A DNA stretch of 5,656 nt, from contig JAZOCU010000064.1 of NCBI GenBank assembly GCA_045596625.1, forward strand, positions 1 through 5,656, written 5' to 3'. This DNA comes from Firm-04 sp045596625. Its GTDB lineage: Bacteria > Bacillota > Clostridia > Oscillospirales > Ruminococcaceae. The notes beneath the pieces were generated by a model. It did no database searches, was not told where the DNA came from, and saw nothing but the letters and a program-made list of their open reading frames with translations. Position numbers and translations under genes: made by a program. Of the stretch, positions 1 through 5,656 are shown one piece after another. Position 1 is the first letter of the stretch. Each line of letters opens with the position of its first letter.

Positions 1-1301
1 TGAAACGCCATAACCATACCGATGGTAAACTGTCCCTGTATGGTCAAATACACACCTATAACCAATACCGCCGTGTTCGTAAGAGAGGATACTAACTGGG
101 GTATCAGTCCGAGATACTGATTGAGCTTTGCAAATTTCACCTTTTGGGTATTCACGCTTGCCTGGTAGCCTGCCCATTTTTCAAAGAAGCCGTTTTCAGC
201 TCCCGATGCCTTGATTGTCTCAATCATTTCAATACCGGCAACGGTTGCTCCTGCGAGTTTACCTGCGTCGCGCATTGAAACACGGGTAATATTAACTCTT
301 TTCTTTGAAATGAAGCGAGATACAAGCATGTTTATAAAGATGGAAGTTACTCCGATCAACGTCAAAAGCACGCTGTATCGAATCATAACAACCAAATAAA
401 ACACCATCATGCACGCTTCTATAACCAGGGGAGCAAAGGTGTTCACGAGGCTTGAAGCGACAGAAGCGTTGGAGCCTTTTCTTTGTTGAATATCTCCGGC
501 CATCCTTTGCGAGAAGAACTCCATGGGCATTCGGAGCACCTTCCACATGAAGGTGGCGCTTCCGACGGCAGCAATCTTTGCGTTGATTCTTGCCGCAAAT
601 ACTGCCTGTATAAACGTTATAATGATTTCGATAACTGAAAGCGCCGCGAGTGCCCAAATAAACGGTATAAACCAATCGGGGTTTTGGCCCGTCAGCAATC
701 TGTCAATAAAGATACGGGAAAATGCGGGCTCAATAATTCCGATGAGCGAAGCGATTACTGTTGTAATAATCGTAAATGCAACCGCAACTCCCGCACCCTT
801 CATCTTTGCTTTGGCAAATGAAAGCATACTTTTGGGCTTGCCGCTCGGCTCAAAAGTTTCGGATGGCTCGAACATTAAACAAATACCGGTAAAGGATTTG
901 TCAAAAGTCTCCATCGGTACGGTGTAACAGCCCTTTGCGGGATCGTTCAGCACTGCTTTGTTCCCCTTGAATCCGTCAAGCACAAGAAAGTGATTGAAGT
1001 TCCAGTGAATGATGCAGGGAAATTTTCCGTTTGTTTTCAAATCTTCCGGTTCGTAGCGGTAACCCTTTGCCACAAGTCCGTAACTTCTTGCGGCTTTTAA
1101 TACGTTTTTTGCATTGGATCCGTCTCTTGATACGCCGCAATCTGCGCGTACCTGCTCAAGAGGAATCCATTTCCCATAATAGGCGAGAATCATTGTCAGT
1201 GATGCTGCACCGCATTCCAGCGCCTCCATCTGCATCACAACGGGGACTTTTGCTGCGCCTTTTGTTATGGGCTGCCTGATAGATTTTGTAGTTTTGCCCA
1301 T
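1..1301 (-). CDS. NHLM/NHLP-type bacteriocin export ABC transporter with N-terminal C39 peptidase (3' end beyond window)
   Basis: My translation of the minus strand is open for 433 codons from ATG at 1301 to the window edge. Residues about 15-145 form a C39 peptidase domain. The catalytic Cys is C30 in QMEALECGAASL, the His is H104 in HWNFNHFLVLDGF, and the Asp is D120 in LNDPAKG, so all three catalytic residues are present. From about residue 170 an ABC exporter membrane domain begins, with helices near 172-194, 211-235, 284-306, 309-328 and 395-420. The stretch with EMIETIKASGAEN and FFEKWAGY is typical of the family. Walker A, signature and Walker B motifs should lie beyond the left edge; full-length members are about 700 residues. 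Known role of the family: it cuts the leader, usually after a Gly-Gly-type site, and exports the mature peptide across the membrane. The wording of the peptidase domain matches the peptidase/ATP-binding subunit of nitrile-hydratase-leader microcin systems better than generic ComA/LctT transporters. It starts 10 nt after the HlyD-like gene, with which it is surely co-translated. The substrate is not visible here. Confidence 0.94.
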   Translation of the reverse strand, partial: MGKTTKSIRQPITKGAAKVPVVMQMEALECGAASLTMILAYYGKWIPLEQVRADCGVSRDGSNAKNVLKAARSYGLVAKGYRYEPEDLKTNGKFPCIIHWNFNHFLVLDGFKGNKAVLNDPAKGCYTVPMETFDKSFTGICLMFEPSETFEPSGKPKSMLSFAKAKMKGAGVAVAFTIITTVIASLIGIIEPAFSRIFIDRLLTGQNPDWFIPFIWALAALSVIEIIITFIQAVFAARINAKIAAVGSATFMWKVLRMPMEFFSQRMAGDIQQRKGSNASVASSLVNTFAPLVIEACMMVFYLVVMIRYSVLLTLIGVTSIFINMLVSRFISKKRVNITRVSMRDAGKLAGATVAGIEMIETIKASGAENGFFEKWAGYQASVNTQKVKFAKLNQYLGLIPQLVSSLTNTAVLVIGVYLTIQGQFTIGMVMAF

Positions 1302-1306
1302 ATCCG

Positions 1307-1313
1307 TCACCTC
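1307..1313 (-). promoter_or_regulatory. Ribosome binding site of the C39-ABC exporter, overlapping the upstream stop codon
   Basis: GAGGTGA lies 5 nt before the ATG at 1301 and shares bases with the TGA stop (1314-1312) of the HlyD-like gene. This fixes the exporter start. It also suggests translational coupling: ribosomes finishing the accessory protein sit on the exporter's initiation site. Confidence 0.8.
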
Positions 1314-1785
1314 AATTCAAAACAAAGGATATAGGAGAAACACTATCTATCACAATTTCGGCATTCTGTACGTCATCAGCAAATTCACCACTGACCTTTA
1401 TGGCAAATACCCATTCTCCGCTTACAAGCTTTCCAACATGAAGCGTGTAATCGGTAAACGAAGCATCAACAAGCACGGGAGATGCAGCAATCTCGGTGAC
1501 GGTTCCTTCCTTATCACCGATGCGAACAGTCATACCGCTCTCAATCGAATCGGCATCCGCCTCTTTAACATAAATTGTCGCTTCGCCGTTTTCTGCAACA
1601 GCAACGGCAGACAGTGTTGTATCCAAAGTTCCGACAACACCCCAAACGATAGCACCGACAAGCAGAAATATGATTGCAGCCAGCACCATCCATATCCCGG
1701 GATTGGACACGCGGATATACTCATTTAGCTGTTCCGGGGAAGAAACCCGATCTATGCTCTTTTTTCTAAATAACTGTTCATTCAT
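1312..1785 (-). CDS. Compact NHLM-type HlyD-like bacteriocin secretion accessory protein
   Basis: This is a 157-residue protein from ATG at 1785. A GTG at 1797 would add four residues (MANN), but it has no well-spaced ribosome binding site; the ATG has only a weak purine-rich AGTGAG stretch upstream. The N-terminus LFRKKSIDRVSSPEQL (residues 5-20) is the hallmark opening of the HlyD-like protein of NHLM bacteriocin systems. One transmembrane helix follows (about 31-53), giving a short cytoplasmic tail and an extracytoplasmic beta-rich domain (about 58-157). The glycine-turn stretch ENGEATIYV then SGMTVRIGDKEGTV (about 65-97) resembles the lipoyl/barrel part of membrane fusion proteins. The long coiled-coil hairpin of classical HlyD adaptors is absent, and the protein is far shorter than those. 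That fits a Gram-positive cell with no outer membrane to bridge. Its likely role is to assist the C39-ABC exporter encoded 10 nt downstream. The family call rests on the N-terminus and the neighbour; the exact function is inferred. Confidence 0.85.
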   Translation of the reverse strand: MNEQLFRKKSIDRVSSPEQLNEYIRVSNPGIWMVLAAIIFLLVGAIVWGVVGTLDTTLSAVAVAENGEATIYVKEADADSIESGMTVRIGDKEGTVTEIAASPVLVDASFTDYTLHVGKLVSGEWVFAIKVSGEFADDVQNAEIVIDSVSPISFVLN

Positions 1786-1821
1786 ATTATTCGCCACTCA
1801 CTTTTGATTGTTTATTCCGCT

Positions 1822-1909
1822 TTTGCAGCACCCTGTTTTGCTTCCCTTAACATGGCAGACAGTTTTCAATCATATACTTTGCGAATTGAGAACTTGTGAA
1901 TGCTGCAAA
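1822..1909. repeat. 9-bp perfect inverted repeat (TTTGCAGCA / TGCTGCAAA)
   Basis: TTTGCAGCA at 1822-1830 and TGCTGCAAA at 1901-1909 are exact reverse complements separated by 70 nt, both inside the spacer. In RNA they could close a long stem-loop just upstream of the HlyD-like gene. The flanking bases do not extend the pairing. It could be chance, and no known RNA family is recognised. Confidence 0.4.
1869..1874 (-). promoter_or_regulatory. Possible -10 hexamer (TATGAT) before the export genes
   Basis: On the minus strand TATGAT differs from the sigma-70/SigA consensus TATAAT at one base and lies about 84 nt upstream of the ATG of the HlyD-like gene. The sequence 16-18 nt further upstream (around ACAAGT/CAAGTT) is a poor -35 box and there is no extended -10 TG. 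It is therefore only a candidate for a secondary promoter, or for one read by an alternative sigma factor. Confidence 0.2.
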
Positions 1910-1911
1910 TT

Positions 1912-1926
1912 TCTGATATCCTCAGA
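1912..1926 (-). other. Small hairpin overlapping the kinase stop codon
   Basis: TCTGA-GGATA-TCAGA on the minus strand gives a 5-bp stem with a 5-nt loop that includes the TGA stop (1924-1922) of the kinase gene. No T-tract follows, so it should not terminate transcription. At most it marks an RNA processing or stability point between the two gene groups. Confidence 0.25.
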
Positions 1927-2329
1927 TGTTCTTTTTAATCTTCAAAATATTTTGACCGTTTTTGTATTCGTAAGATATTTCATCCATGCTCTTTTTTACC
2001 AGATAGATGCCGAGCCCGCCGATTTCTCTTTCTTCTGCGGAAAGCGTAATATCCGGATCATCTTTTCTGAGCGGATCATACGGAATACCGTTATCAATAA
2101 AAGTAACAATAACAGCCAACGGATCCTCACTTACCTCAACCCGAACGGTTGCGTTTCCAACCTCGGGATTATAAGCGTAATGAGCAATGTTTCCGAAAAG
2201 CTCGTCAATAGCAATATCAATCTGCATCTGAGCTCTGATGGGGCAATCCGTTAACTCCAACTGTGCATTGACAAACTCCGTAACGGTCTCAATATTTTCA
2301 ACTGTTGCCGCAATCGTTAGTTCTTTCAT
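1922..2329 (-). CDS. RsbW/SpoIIAB-type anti-sigma serine kinase (GHKL ATPase)
   Basis: This 135-residue cytoplasmic protein belongs to the HATPase_c_2 type. The N-box is DELFGNIAHYAY (residues 42-52), with E43 and N47 as likely catalytic base and Mg ligand. The G1 box is DNGIPYDP (79-86), with D79 expected to contact adenine. The G2/lid is GGLGIYLVKK (104-113). The length is normal for RsbW/SpoIIAB relatives, and no extra domain is present. Known role: such kinases phosphorylate a serine on a STAS partner using ATP and alternately hold a target, often a sigma factor. The STAS partner is encoded two genes upstream. Its ATG overlaps the phosphatase stop codon (ATGA, 2329-2326), and AGGAG 8 nt upstream (2342-2338) gives it its own strong ribosome binding site. 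No sigma factor gene lies alongside, so the final target is unknown and may be encoded elsewhere or not be a sigma factor. Confidence 0.93.
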   Translation of the reverse strand: MKELTIAATVENIETVTEFVNAQLELTDCPIRAQMQIDIAIDELFGNIAHYAYNPEVGNATVRVEVSEDPLAVIVTFIDNGIPYDPLRKDDPDITLSAEEREIGGLGIYLVKKSMDEISYEYKNGQNILKIKKNI

Positions 2330-3756
2330 GTGTTTTTCTCCTGCCCGTTATATTTTAAGCAAAGCATTGTAATATCATCAAACTGCAGAGCATCGCCCAC
2401 AAATGAATCAACGTCACGCTTTACATCGTCACAAATCGTTTGCGCATCAGAATTAAGATGTTTCTCAAGAAGTGTGTGCAAACGATCTTCTCCATACAGC
2501 CGGTTGTCAAGATTTGTCGCTTCGGTAACTCCGTCGGTATAAAGATAAATGATGTCTCCAGGTTCAAGCTGAAGCTCATTTTTACGGTAACGAATGCCTT
2601 CCATACCCGCGAGCACAAATCCCGCATGAGTTTTGAGATACTCAAACGTACCGTCTGCGTGTTTCACCAGCGGAGGATTATGTCCGGCGTTGGCAAACGT
2701 TACCATACCGGTAGCTGTATTGAGAATACCCATCCAAGCGGTGACAAACATATTGGCGTCATTACCTTCACAGAGTTTTTTGTTTGCCAGAGTGAATACC
2801 TGCTCAACACCCATTCCCGACTCCGCAAGGCTTTTCAGTATGGTTTTGGATTGCATCATAAACATTGCGGCAGGAATGCCCTTGCCCGAAACATCCGCAA
2901 TCAAAAACGCAAGGTTTTCTTCATCTATGAGATAGAAATCGTAGAAGTCGCCTCCAACCTCTTTTGCGGGAGCCATATTTGCAAAAATATCAAATTCGTC
3001 GTGCCCGGGAAAAGCAGGAAAAGTGCTTGGAAGCATTGAGGTTTGGATGTGATGTGCAACATTCAGCTCTGTGGAGATTCTTTCGGTCTCACGGGCTGCC
3101 TCGCCTTGTTTGATAAGAAGTCCGTGCGTTCTTTTGGAAAGCGTGATGCATATAAGATAAACGACGCACAGGATGCTTGCTCTCGGTAAATAATAGAACT
3201 CGAATGCATGCAGATAAACGCTGTTTCCTTTACCGCTAAGATACTCAAGCCTTCCGGAAAGATTATCATATTCTTCAATATAGTTTCCCAATATATTTTT
3301 GTCCCATTCTCCAAACACGATACCGCCGTAAAGCGACGCAAGCATCATAATAAGTGTTGCTATCAAGGCAAAGCGCGCAAATTTGGGCGAGTAATAATGA
3401 CATGCAAGCATAATGGGACAAGCCCACGCCAAAATCAAGTGCCTCGGCATAGCTACCGACATCATTGCAATAACCAAAACGAAAAACAAAAACAGTATGT
3501 AACGAAAGATGCTGCCCGGAATATTTGCAAACCGTTCAAGAAGCAAAGGGATTAGTAACAGCACGATGCTGATCGGCATAACCAGATTCATCAACGCATC
3601 ATCAACGATAAAGAAATCCAAAAGATTCAGTATCCATATCAAGACTGTTACAGCAGCGGCGAACATCAAGCACCTTACAGTGTAATGATTGGCATTTTTT
3701 TCGTTTTCCTCGAACAAAGCCTGTTCAAGGATTTCATTTTTATCCTTGCTGCTCAT
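2326..3756 (-). CDS. Membrane-bound SpoIIE/RsbU-type PP2C serine phosphatase
   Basis: This 476-residue protein has about six N-terminal transmembrane helices (near 27-50, 54-73, 83-104, 106-121, 127-147, 187-206). With the N-terminus inside, the 148-186 loop faces outward. A helical linker (about 210-240) ends in LNVAHHIQTSMLP, the usual entry to SpoIIE-type phosphatases. The catalytic domain (about 250-468) carries the metal-binding acidic motifs EVGGDFYD (266-273), ADVSGKGIPAAMF (287-299), YTDGVTEA (406-413) and FDDITML (459-465). All the key aspartates appear present, so it should be active. Expected role: to remove phosphate from the STAS protein encoded just upstream. The membrane part matches no sensor domain I can name; the outward loop or the helix bundle is the probable signal input. 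The gene starts 4 nt after the STAS stop with only a weak AGAG ribosome binding site, so translation probably depends on coupling. It overlaps the kinase gene by 4 nt. Confidence 0.95.
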   Translation of the reverse strand: MSSKDKNEILEQALFEENEKNANHYTVRCLMFAAAVTVLIWILNLLDFFIVDDALMNLVMPISIVLLLIPLLLERFANIPGSIFRYILFLFFVLVIAMMSVAMPRHLILAWACPIMLACHYYSPKFARFALIATLIMMLASLYGGIVFGEWDKNILGNYIEEYDNLSGRLEYLSGKGNSVYLHAFEFYYLPRASILCVVYLICITLSKRTHGLLIKQGEAARETERISTELNVAHHIQTSMLPSTFPAFPGHDEFDIFANMAPAKEVGGDFYDFYLIDEENLAFLIADVSGKGIPAAMFMMQSKTILKSLAESGMGVEQVFTLANKKLCEGNDANMFVTAWMGILNTATGMVTFANAGHNPPLVKHADGTFEYLKTHAGFVLAGMEGIRYRKNELQLEPGDIIYLYTDGVTEATNLDNRLYGEDRLHTLLEKHLNSDAQTICDDVKRDVDSFVGDALQFDDITMLCLKYNGQEKNT

Positions 3757-3760
3757 GGGA

Positions 3761-4057
3761 TTACTCTATGGTAAGAACATCGCAGAAACCGGTGATCTCA
3801 AAAATATCGGCAATGGTTTCGTTCACGTTCCTGATAATCATTTCGCCCTGTTTGTTCATTACCTTCTGTGCGGCAAGAAGTACTCGGAGTCCTGCTGAAG
3901 AAAGGTACTCAAGAGCCGAAAAATCCAGCACGAGTTTTTTAATGCCCGAAATACTGTGTTTCAGTTCCGCCTCAAGTTTAGGTGCGGTGGTAGTGTCAAG
4001 TCTGCCAATCAGGTTGATGGTAAGCTCGGTACCGTTAAGAGTTTTTTCGATGGTCAT
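3761..4057 (-). CDS. STAS-domain anti-sigma factor antagonist (RsbV/SpoIIAA type)
   Basis: This 98-residue single-domain STAS protein has the usual order of elements: an N-terminal strand with LIGRLDTTTAPKLEAEL (16-32), a central strand LVLDFSALEYLSSAGLRVLL (42-61), and a C-terminal ETIADIFEITGF helix region (80-91). By alignment with the DSSG of SpoIIAA and DSTG of RsbV, the phosphorylatable residue should be S54 in LSSAGL. The usual preceding Asp is a Ser (S53) here, a common variant in this family. Known role: the unphosphorylated form binds the RsbW-like kinase and releases that kinase's target; the phosphorylated form cannot. It is the first gene of the STAS-phosphatase-kinase set. AAGGAG (4072-4067) sits 9 nt upstream of the ATG. 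The 39-nt gap to the permease is AT-rich with only an all-AT palindrome and no terminator, so it may be read from the permease transcript or from an unseen promoter. Confidence 0.95.
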   Translation of the reverse strand: MTIEKTLNGTELTINLIGRLDTTTAPKLEAELKHSISGIKKLVLDFSALEYLSSAGLRVLLAAQKVMNKQGEMIIRNVNETIADIFEITGFCDVLTIE

Positions 4058-4096
4058 GGCCGTATTCTCCTTAAAAATTATTTTTTGATTATTTGT

Positions 4097-5476
4097 TTAT
4101 ATGAACGCAAACAGTATGAAGTTCAAAATGAAAAGCACTGTGCAAATCCAAACGATGGGGTGTATTTCTTTGATTTTCTTGCGGCAGATCTTAACGATAC
4201 AGTAGGTAATAAATCCAAACGCCATACCGTTAGAGATGTTGTAGCACAGACACATAAATATCCCGGTGAAGAAGGCGGGGATGGACTCGTCAAGGCTGCT
4301 CCAATCGATATCCTTAAATGATGAGGCCATCATGATTCCTACAAGCACGAGCACTGGAGCGGTTGCTGCAGCAGGTACAGCACTTACGAAGGTGCTGAAA
4401 AAAGCTGATAGGATAAAGCAGAGAGAAGTGATAACGGATGCAAAGCCCGTGCGTCCTCCCGCTCCGATTCCTGCTGCACTTTCTACGAATGTCGTGGTAT
4501 TTGATGTTCCGATCAACGCGCCTATTGAGGTTGCCGTTGCATCGGCAAAGAGTGCTTTATCAAAACGGGTTTTGAAGCCCTTTCCGTCTCCGGCTGCAAG
4601 CTCGTCCTCAATATTGAAGATGCCCGCACGGACGCCGGTTCCGATAAACGTTCCTATCGTATCGAACGTATCCATTATGCTGAACGCAAATATAACAACG
4701 AGAGTGAGGGGAAGTTTGCTCATGTCTGTAAACAAGCTTAGAATACCGCCCTCCCTGAAGATTGCGAGGAAAGTCGAAGGCAAAGCCCGACAAGCTTCCG
4801 AAAGGCTTACTGTTTCTCCAAAATTCGTTATGCCGAATGGGATGCCAATAAGCGTTGTTGCAATAATCGCAATAAACAAAGCACCCTTAACATTCATCAG
4901 CGTCAAAGCAATAGAAAGTAGCAATCCTATCATAAACACCCAAATTACGGGCGTGTTGAATGTTGCGATTGCCGGTACACCGGATGAAAAATCAATAAAT
5001 CCGACGTTCAAAAAGCCGATGTATGCTACAAACAAACCGATTCCTCCACCGATTGCATTCTGCAAGCTTATGGGAATGGAGCGAATAATCATTTTCCGCG
5101 CCTTGGTTACGGTAATGAGAATATTGATTATTCCGCATATAAACACGATGGAAAGTGCTTGCTGCCAAGTAAATCCAAGTCCGAAGCAAACGGTATATGT
5201 AAAGAATGCGCCTGTCCCCATACCGGGAGCCTGGGCGTAGGGCACATTGGCAACAAGTCCCATTACCAATGTACCTATTACCGAAGCAATAATCGTGGCG
5301 AGGAAAACCGCGCCCCATTCCATTCCTGCTTTGGCAAGAACACTTGGGTTGATGAAAAGGATATATGACATTGCAAAGAACGTCGTTAATCCGGCAAGTA
5401 TTTCAGTTCTAATAGTTGATCCAGATGAACGTATTCCAAAGTATCGTTCAATGAAATTTGGTTGACCTGCTTTCAT
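4097..5476 (-). CDS. NCS2/AzgA-type purine permease (hypoxanthine/guanine/adenine uptake)
   Basis: This 459-residue polytopic membrane protein is of normal family length. It opens with the family-typical IERYFGIRSSGSTIRTEILAG (9-29), followed by LTTFFAMSYILFINP (30-44). Substrate-site motifs are visible: MDTFDTIGTFIGTG (268-281), FADATATSIGALIGTSNTTT (310-329, family form ADA-GT--GALLGTS) and VESAAGIGAGGRTG (331-344). The acidic residues of MDTFDTIGT (D269/D272) and E332 of VESAAG correspond to positions known to matter for purine binding in AzgA. These motifs separate it from the UraA/xanthine branch of NCS2. Proton-coupled uptake of hypoxanthine, guanine or adenine (like PbuG/PbuO or AdeP/GhxP) is expected; which base cannot be told from sequence. 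I chose ATG at 5476 because AGGAGG lies 7 nt upstream. An in-frame GTG at 5533 would add 19 residues foreign to the family. It precedes the STAS gene by 39 nt on the same strand. Confidence 0.95.
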   Translation of the reverse strand: MKAGQPNFIERYFGIRSSGSTIRTEILAGLTTFFAMSYILFINPSVLAKAGMEWGAVFLATIIASVIGTLVMGLVANVPYAQAPGMGTGAFFTYTVCFGLGFTWQQALSIVFICGIINILITVTKARKMIIRSIPISLQNAIGGGIGLFVAYIGFLNVGFIDFSSGVPAIATFNTPVIWVFMIGLLLSIALTLMNVKGALFIAIIATTLIGIPFGITNFGETVSLSEACRALPSTFLAIFREGGILSLFTDMSKLPLTLVVIFAFSIMDTFDTIGTFIGTGVRAGIFNIEDELAAGDGKGFKTRFDKALFADATATSIGALIGTSNTTTFVESAAGIGAGGRTGFASVITSLCFILSAFFSTFVSAVPAAATAPVLVLVGIMMASSFKDIDWSSLDESIPAFFTGIFMCLCYNISNGMAFGFITYCIVKICRKKIKEIHPIVWICTVLFILNFILFAFI

Positions 5477-5656
5477 TTTGGTTCCTCCTAATCTTCTGCC
5501 TTTACTTTGAAACGGGATTCCCTTGATTGCCACAACTCAAAGTGGTCTGCAATTCTTCGGGGAACACATCAATCGCACTAACCAACACCTGCGTTTTTTC
5601 GTTGTACCAAAAGAGGAATAGTAAAGAAATAAAGTTGTTCCAAGACATTTTCCGTT
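5477..5656 (-). other. Upstream region of the purine permease, no convincing gene
   Basis: These 180 bases hold the permease leader. One minus-strand frame stays open from the window edge to a TAA at 5504-5502 (about 50 codons, ending GNQGNPVSK). From an internal ATG at 5648 it would encode 48 residues with no proper ribosome binding site. It could be the 3' end of an upstream gene, but it shows no recognisable motif and an open stretch this short is not strong evidence. I looked for the conserved core of a purine riboswitch, common before such permeases, and did not find it here; one could lie to the right of the window. Confidence 0.4.
5484..5489 (-). promoter_or_regulatory. Consensus ribosome binding site (AGGAGG) of the purine permease
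   Basis: AGGAGG stands 7 nt before the ATG at 5476 and decides the start over the longer GTG-initiated frame at 5533. It indicates a strongly translated gene. Confidence 0.9.

Larger units (their letters stand above)
1798..1921 (-). other. Spacer between the partner-switch module and the export genes
   Basis: This is the longest non-coding stretch inside the gene block: 124 nt to the alternative GTG, 136 nt to the preferred ATG. I see no rho-independent terminator, since no GC-rich stem is followed by a T-run on the minus strand. It contains a TATGAT hexamer (1874-1869) that could be a -10 box, but no acceptable -35 lies at 16-18 nt. It also holds a 9-bp inverted repeat and a small hairpin at the kinase stop codon. 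The only ATG-initiated reading frame here that I examined encodes 13 residues (1853-1812) without a ribosome binding site, so I do not call it a gene. The spacer could carry a secondary promoter or a post-transcriptional control element for the exporter. Confidence 0.5.

Noticed and set aside
292..675. A 127-codon minus-strand frame within the exporter region.
   Set aside because: It is out of frame with the continuous 433-codon exporter reading frame and its composition (many Arg, Cys, His) is typical of a shadow frame.
1812..1853. A 13-codon minus-strand ORF (ATG to TAA, rich in Ala, Lys and Glu) in the spacer before the HlyD-like gene, considered as a leader or signal peptide.
   Set aside because: It has no ribosome binding site, is too short, and shows no Gly-Gly cleavage site or hydrophobic segment.
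2440..3039. A 199-codon plus-strand frame opposite the phosphatase gene.
   Set aside because: It lies wholly antisense to the conserved PP2C catalytic region and has no recognisable motif or ribosome binding site.
4073..4086. AT-only palindrome (AAAAA-TTA-TTTTT) after the permease, considered as a terminator.
   Set aside because: The stem has no G-C pairs and would be too weak to stop transcription.
4266..5240. A long plus-strand open frame (324 codons) opposite the permease gene.
   Set aside because: It is the antisense shadow of the permease: its composition is Pro/Ser/Ile-rich with no domain, while the minus strand encodes a full conserved transporter.
5477..5656. A purine riboswitch upstream of the permease.
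   Set aside because: The conserved paired core and loop sequences are not found in the available leader.

Overview
All six recognisable genes lie on the minus strand and are transcribed from right to left. The gene families, the strong AGGAGG-type ribosome binding sites, the compact spacing and the moderate GC suggest a low-to-mid GC Firmicute, most likely a gut-type member of the Clostridia (Oscillospiraceae/Lachnospiraceae-like). This is inferred from gene content; no rRNA or other taxonomic marker is present.

Right end (5656 to 4097): about 180 bases of leader sequence with no convincing gene, then a complete NCS2/AzgA-type purine (hypoxanthine/guanine/adenine) permease. Middle (4057 to 1922): a tight three-gene partner-switching module. 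It encodes a STAS anti-anti-sigma-type protein, a six-helix membrane SpoIIE/RsbU-type PP2C phosphatase, and an RsbW/SpoIIAB-type GHKL serine kinase. The genes are separated by 4 nt and then overlap by 4 nt (ATGA), so they almost certainly form one transcript. Left end (1797 to 1): after a 124-136 nt spacer come a very short NHLM-type HlyD-like secretion accessory protein and the first 433 codons of an NHLM-type peptidase/ABC exporter. The exporter has a C39 bacteriocin-processing peptidase at its N-terminus and runs off the window before its ATPase domain.

The likely logic is as follows. The membrane phosphatase responds to an unknown signal and dephosphorylates the STAS protein, and the kinase rephosphorylates it. 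The phosphorylation state decides whether the kinase binds STAS or some other target. No sigma factor is encoded here. The adjacent export genes belong to the nitrile-hydratase-leader microcin (NHLM/NHLP) type that cleaves leaders from ribosomal peptides and secretes them. The most interesting feature is this same-strand adjacency of a complete signal-transduction switch and a peptide-export system with no precursor peptide or sigma factor in view. A functional link between the two halves is inference. The purine permease upstream may be an unrelated neighbour, although no terminator separates it from the switch genes.
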